From: BS750m-G4 sp964472195
GTDB lineage: Bacteria; Bacteroidota; Ignavibacteria; Tepidaquicellales; Tepidaquicellaceae
Reading direction: 5' to 3'
Length of the DNA stretch: 16,067 bases
Assembly (NCBI GenBank): GCA_964472195.1
Contig: CAYYJH010000062.1
Coordinates: forward strand, 1-16,067
Shown here: positions 15,054-16,067 of the stretch, piece after piece
How positions within the stretch are numbered: position 1 is the stretch's first letter
Layout: each line of letters begins with the position of its first letter
Translations under genes and position numbers: made by a program
The notes under the pieces: generated by a model
What the model saw: the letters and a program-made list of their open reading frames with translations, nothing else
Told to the model about the DNA's origin: nothing
Database searches by the model: none

Positions 15054-15911
15054 ATGAAATTAGGAAAACAATATACCAGTAGAGAGAATCAGTCTACTGA
15101 CATTTATTTAAAAGAAATAAGTAAGACCACACCATTGAATGTTGCCGAGGAAATTGATTGTGCAAAAAGAATTAAGAAAGGTGATAAGAGTGCTTTAGAT
15201 GATTTGGTTAAGGCAAATTTAAGATTTGTTGTGAGTGTTGCTAAGCAATATCAAAACCAGGGTCTTTCTTTGAATGATCTCATTAACGAAGGTAATTTAG
15301 GATTAATTAAAGCAGCTAAGAAGTTTGATGAAACACGTGGTTTTAAATTTATTTCTTATGCAGTGTGGTGGATAAGACAGTCAATTTTGCAGGCTTTGGC
15401 AGAACAGTCAAGGGTTGTCAGATTACCTTTAAACATAGTCCAGCAAAAAAGTAAGATTGCAAAAACGATCGGTCAATTGGAACAGAGTAACGAGAGGTCA
15501 CCGAACGTACTGGAAATTGCTGAGCAACTTGATATGAGTATTTATGAAGTTCAGGAGACTCTGAAGAATTCCGGAGGACATGTTTCTATGGATGCTCCAA
15601 GTATACACGGTGAAGATACAAAGTTGATAGACATTATGCCAAACAAACACGAGAAACTTCCCGATACAACTTTATTAAAGGATTCATTAAGAATTGAAAT
15701 TGAAAGGTCACTTGATACTCTGTCTCAAAGAGAAAAAGAGGTTGTGAAATTATATTACGGTCTTGAGAAAGAAAATCCGTTAACACTTGAAGAAATTGGT
15801 GATAAGTATAAACTAACCCGAGAGAGGGTAAGACAAATAAAAGAAAAGGCTATAAGAAGATTAAGACAGGCTTCGAGATCAAAAGCACTTAAAGCATATT
15901 TGGGGCAGTAA
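15054..15911 (+). CDS. rpoD: Primary (housekeeping) RNA polymerase sigma factor, short Bacteroidota type
   Basis: This sigma-70 family subunit directs RNA polymerase to housekeeping promoters. The 285 aa begin almost at region 1.2 (DIYLKEISKTTPL, 16-28), and region 1.1 is missing, as is usual in Bacteroidota and relatives. Region 2 (about 52-120) is near-invariant: NLRFVVSVAKQYQNQGLSLNDLINEGNLGL and KFISYAVWWIRQSILQAL, which bind core polymerase and the -10 element. Region 3 follows (about 121-200, GGHVSMDAP). Region 4 has the -35 recognition helix-turn-helix (TLEEIGDKYKLTRERVRQIKEKAIRRLR, about 244-271). The C-terminus KAYLGQ is also typical. The region 2 match to housekeeping factors argues against a stress sigma. 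It is transcribed alone and ends at a strong terminator. Confidence 0.95.
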   Translation: MKLGKQYTSRENQSTDIYLKEISKTTPLNVAEEIDCAKRIKKGDKSALDDLVKANLRFVVSVAKQYQNQGLSLNDLINEGNLGLIKAAKKFDETRGFKFISYAVWWIRQSILQALAEQSRVVRLPLNIVQQKSKIAKTIGQLEQSNERSPNVLEIAEQLDMSIYEVQETLKNSGGHVSMDAPSIHGEDTKLIDIMPNKHEKLPDTTLLKDSLRIEIERSLDTLSQREKEVVKLYYGLEKENPLTLEEIGDKYKLTRERVRQIKEKAIRRLRQASRSKALKAYLGQ

Positions 15912-15932
15912 AGAAATATTTTCAGAAAGTTT

Positions 15933-15970
15933 AAATGCAATTTACATTTACAATGTAAATTGCATTTTTT
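15933..15970 (+). terminator. Intrinsic terminator after rpoD
   Basis: A perfect 15-bp stem pairs AAATGCAATTTACAT (15933-15947) with ATGTAAATTGCATTT (15953-15967) around a TTACA loop. The right arm runs into T at 15965-15970. It starts 21 bases after the rpoD stop codon and separates rpoD from the tRNA gene. Confidence 0.88.
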
Positions 15971-15993
15971 ATTTTAATTCATCTAATACAGAT

Positions 15994-16065
15994 GCCCCGT
16001 TAGGCTAATGGATAAACCTTCTGACTACGGATCAGATATTAGAGGTTCGAATCCTCTACGGGGTA
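15994..16065 (+). tRNA. tRNA-Arg, anticodon ACG
   Basis: The acceptor GCCCCGT/ACGGGGT pairs over seven positions, with a G-U pair at the end (1-72). The anticodon stem TCTGA/TCAGA encloses the loop CTACGGA, giving anticodon ACG, normally edited to ICG to read CGU, CGC and CGA. The T stem AGAGG/CCTCT encloses TTCGAAT. The D stem has only three pairs (GGCT with AACC, a C-A mismatch). The discriminator base would be A and CCA is not encoded. The gene is complete but ends 2 bases from the window edge. Confidence 0.9.
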
Positions 16066-16067
16066 CA

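Noticed and set aside
15994..16067. tRNA-Arg at the edge as an integration site for a mobile element
   Set aside because: No integrase, direct repeat of the tRNA 3' end or foreign gene is visible, and the window stops 2 bases after the tRNA.

Overview
The window looks like chromosomal core sequence from a low-GC member of the Bacteroidota/Ignavibacteriota side of the FCB group. Three things point there. The first gene ends in a Por-type (T9SS type A) sorting domain with the QNYPNPFNPST motif that is very common in Ignavibacteria-like genomes. The primary sigma factor is short (285 aa) and lacks region 1.1, as in Bacteroidota and relatives. Almost every gene starts without a Shine-Dalgarno sequence. 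The exact lineage is inference; no 16S rRNA is present.

Layout. Bases 1-390 hold no convincing gene, only the terminator of the first gene. Bases 391-2187 (minus) encode a secreted arylsulfotransferase-like protein with a T9SS tail. After a divergent intergenic region, 2456-8090 (plus) is a run of five genes: a Wzi-like outer-membrane beta-barrel, the c-di-AMP synthase dacA, the protein-repair methyltransferase pcm, a YigZ/IMPACT-family protein, and a second Wzi-like barrel that is a clear paralogue of the first. From 8267 a merged str-S10 ribosomal cluster runs rpsL-rpsG-fusA-[tRNA-Ile]-tuf-rpsJ-rplC-rplD-rplW. It stops after rplW. Instead of rplB there is a 272-base non-coding gap, then the primary sigma factor gene with a strong terminator, then tRNA-Arg(ACG) at the right edge.

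How the genes work together. The right two thirds is translation and transcription machinery: decoding-site proteins S12 and S7, factors EF-G and EF-Tu, early-assembling proteins S10, L3, L4 and L23, and the housekeeping sigma factor. The left third is envelope biology (secreted enzyme, two surface barrels) around a c-di-AMP signalling gene and two small housekeeping genes.

Most notable points. (1) The tRNA between fusA and tuf folds perfectly and carries anticodon UAU, a rare bacterial way to read AUA without lysidine-modified tRNA-Ile(CAU); AUA is common even in S12 and S10. (2) A 19-bp hairpin sits just upstream of it, with G-U pairs that make sense only in plus-strand RNA. (3) The S10 operon is cut short after rplW. 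(4) Two divergent Wzi-like barrels bracket dacA-pcm-yigZ. (5) tuf alone has a clear Shine-Dalgarno site. I found no CRISPR array, transposon or phage gene.
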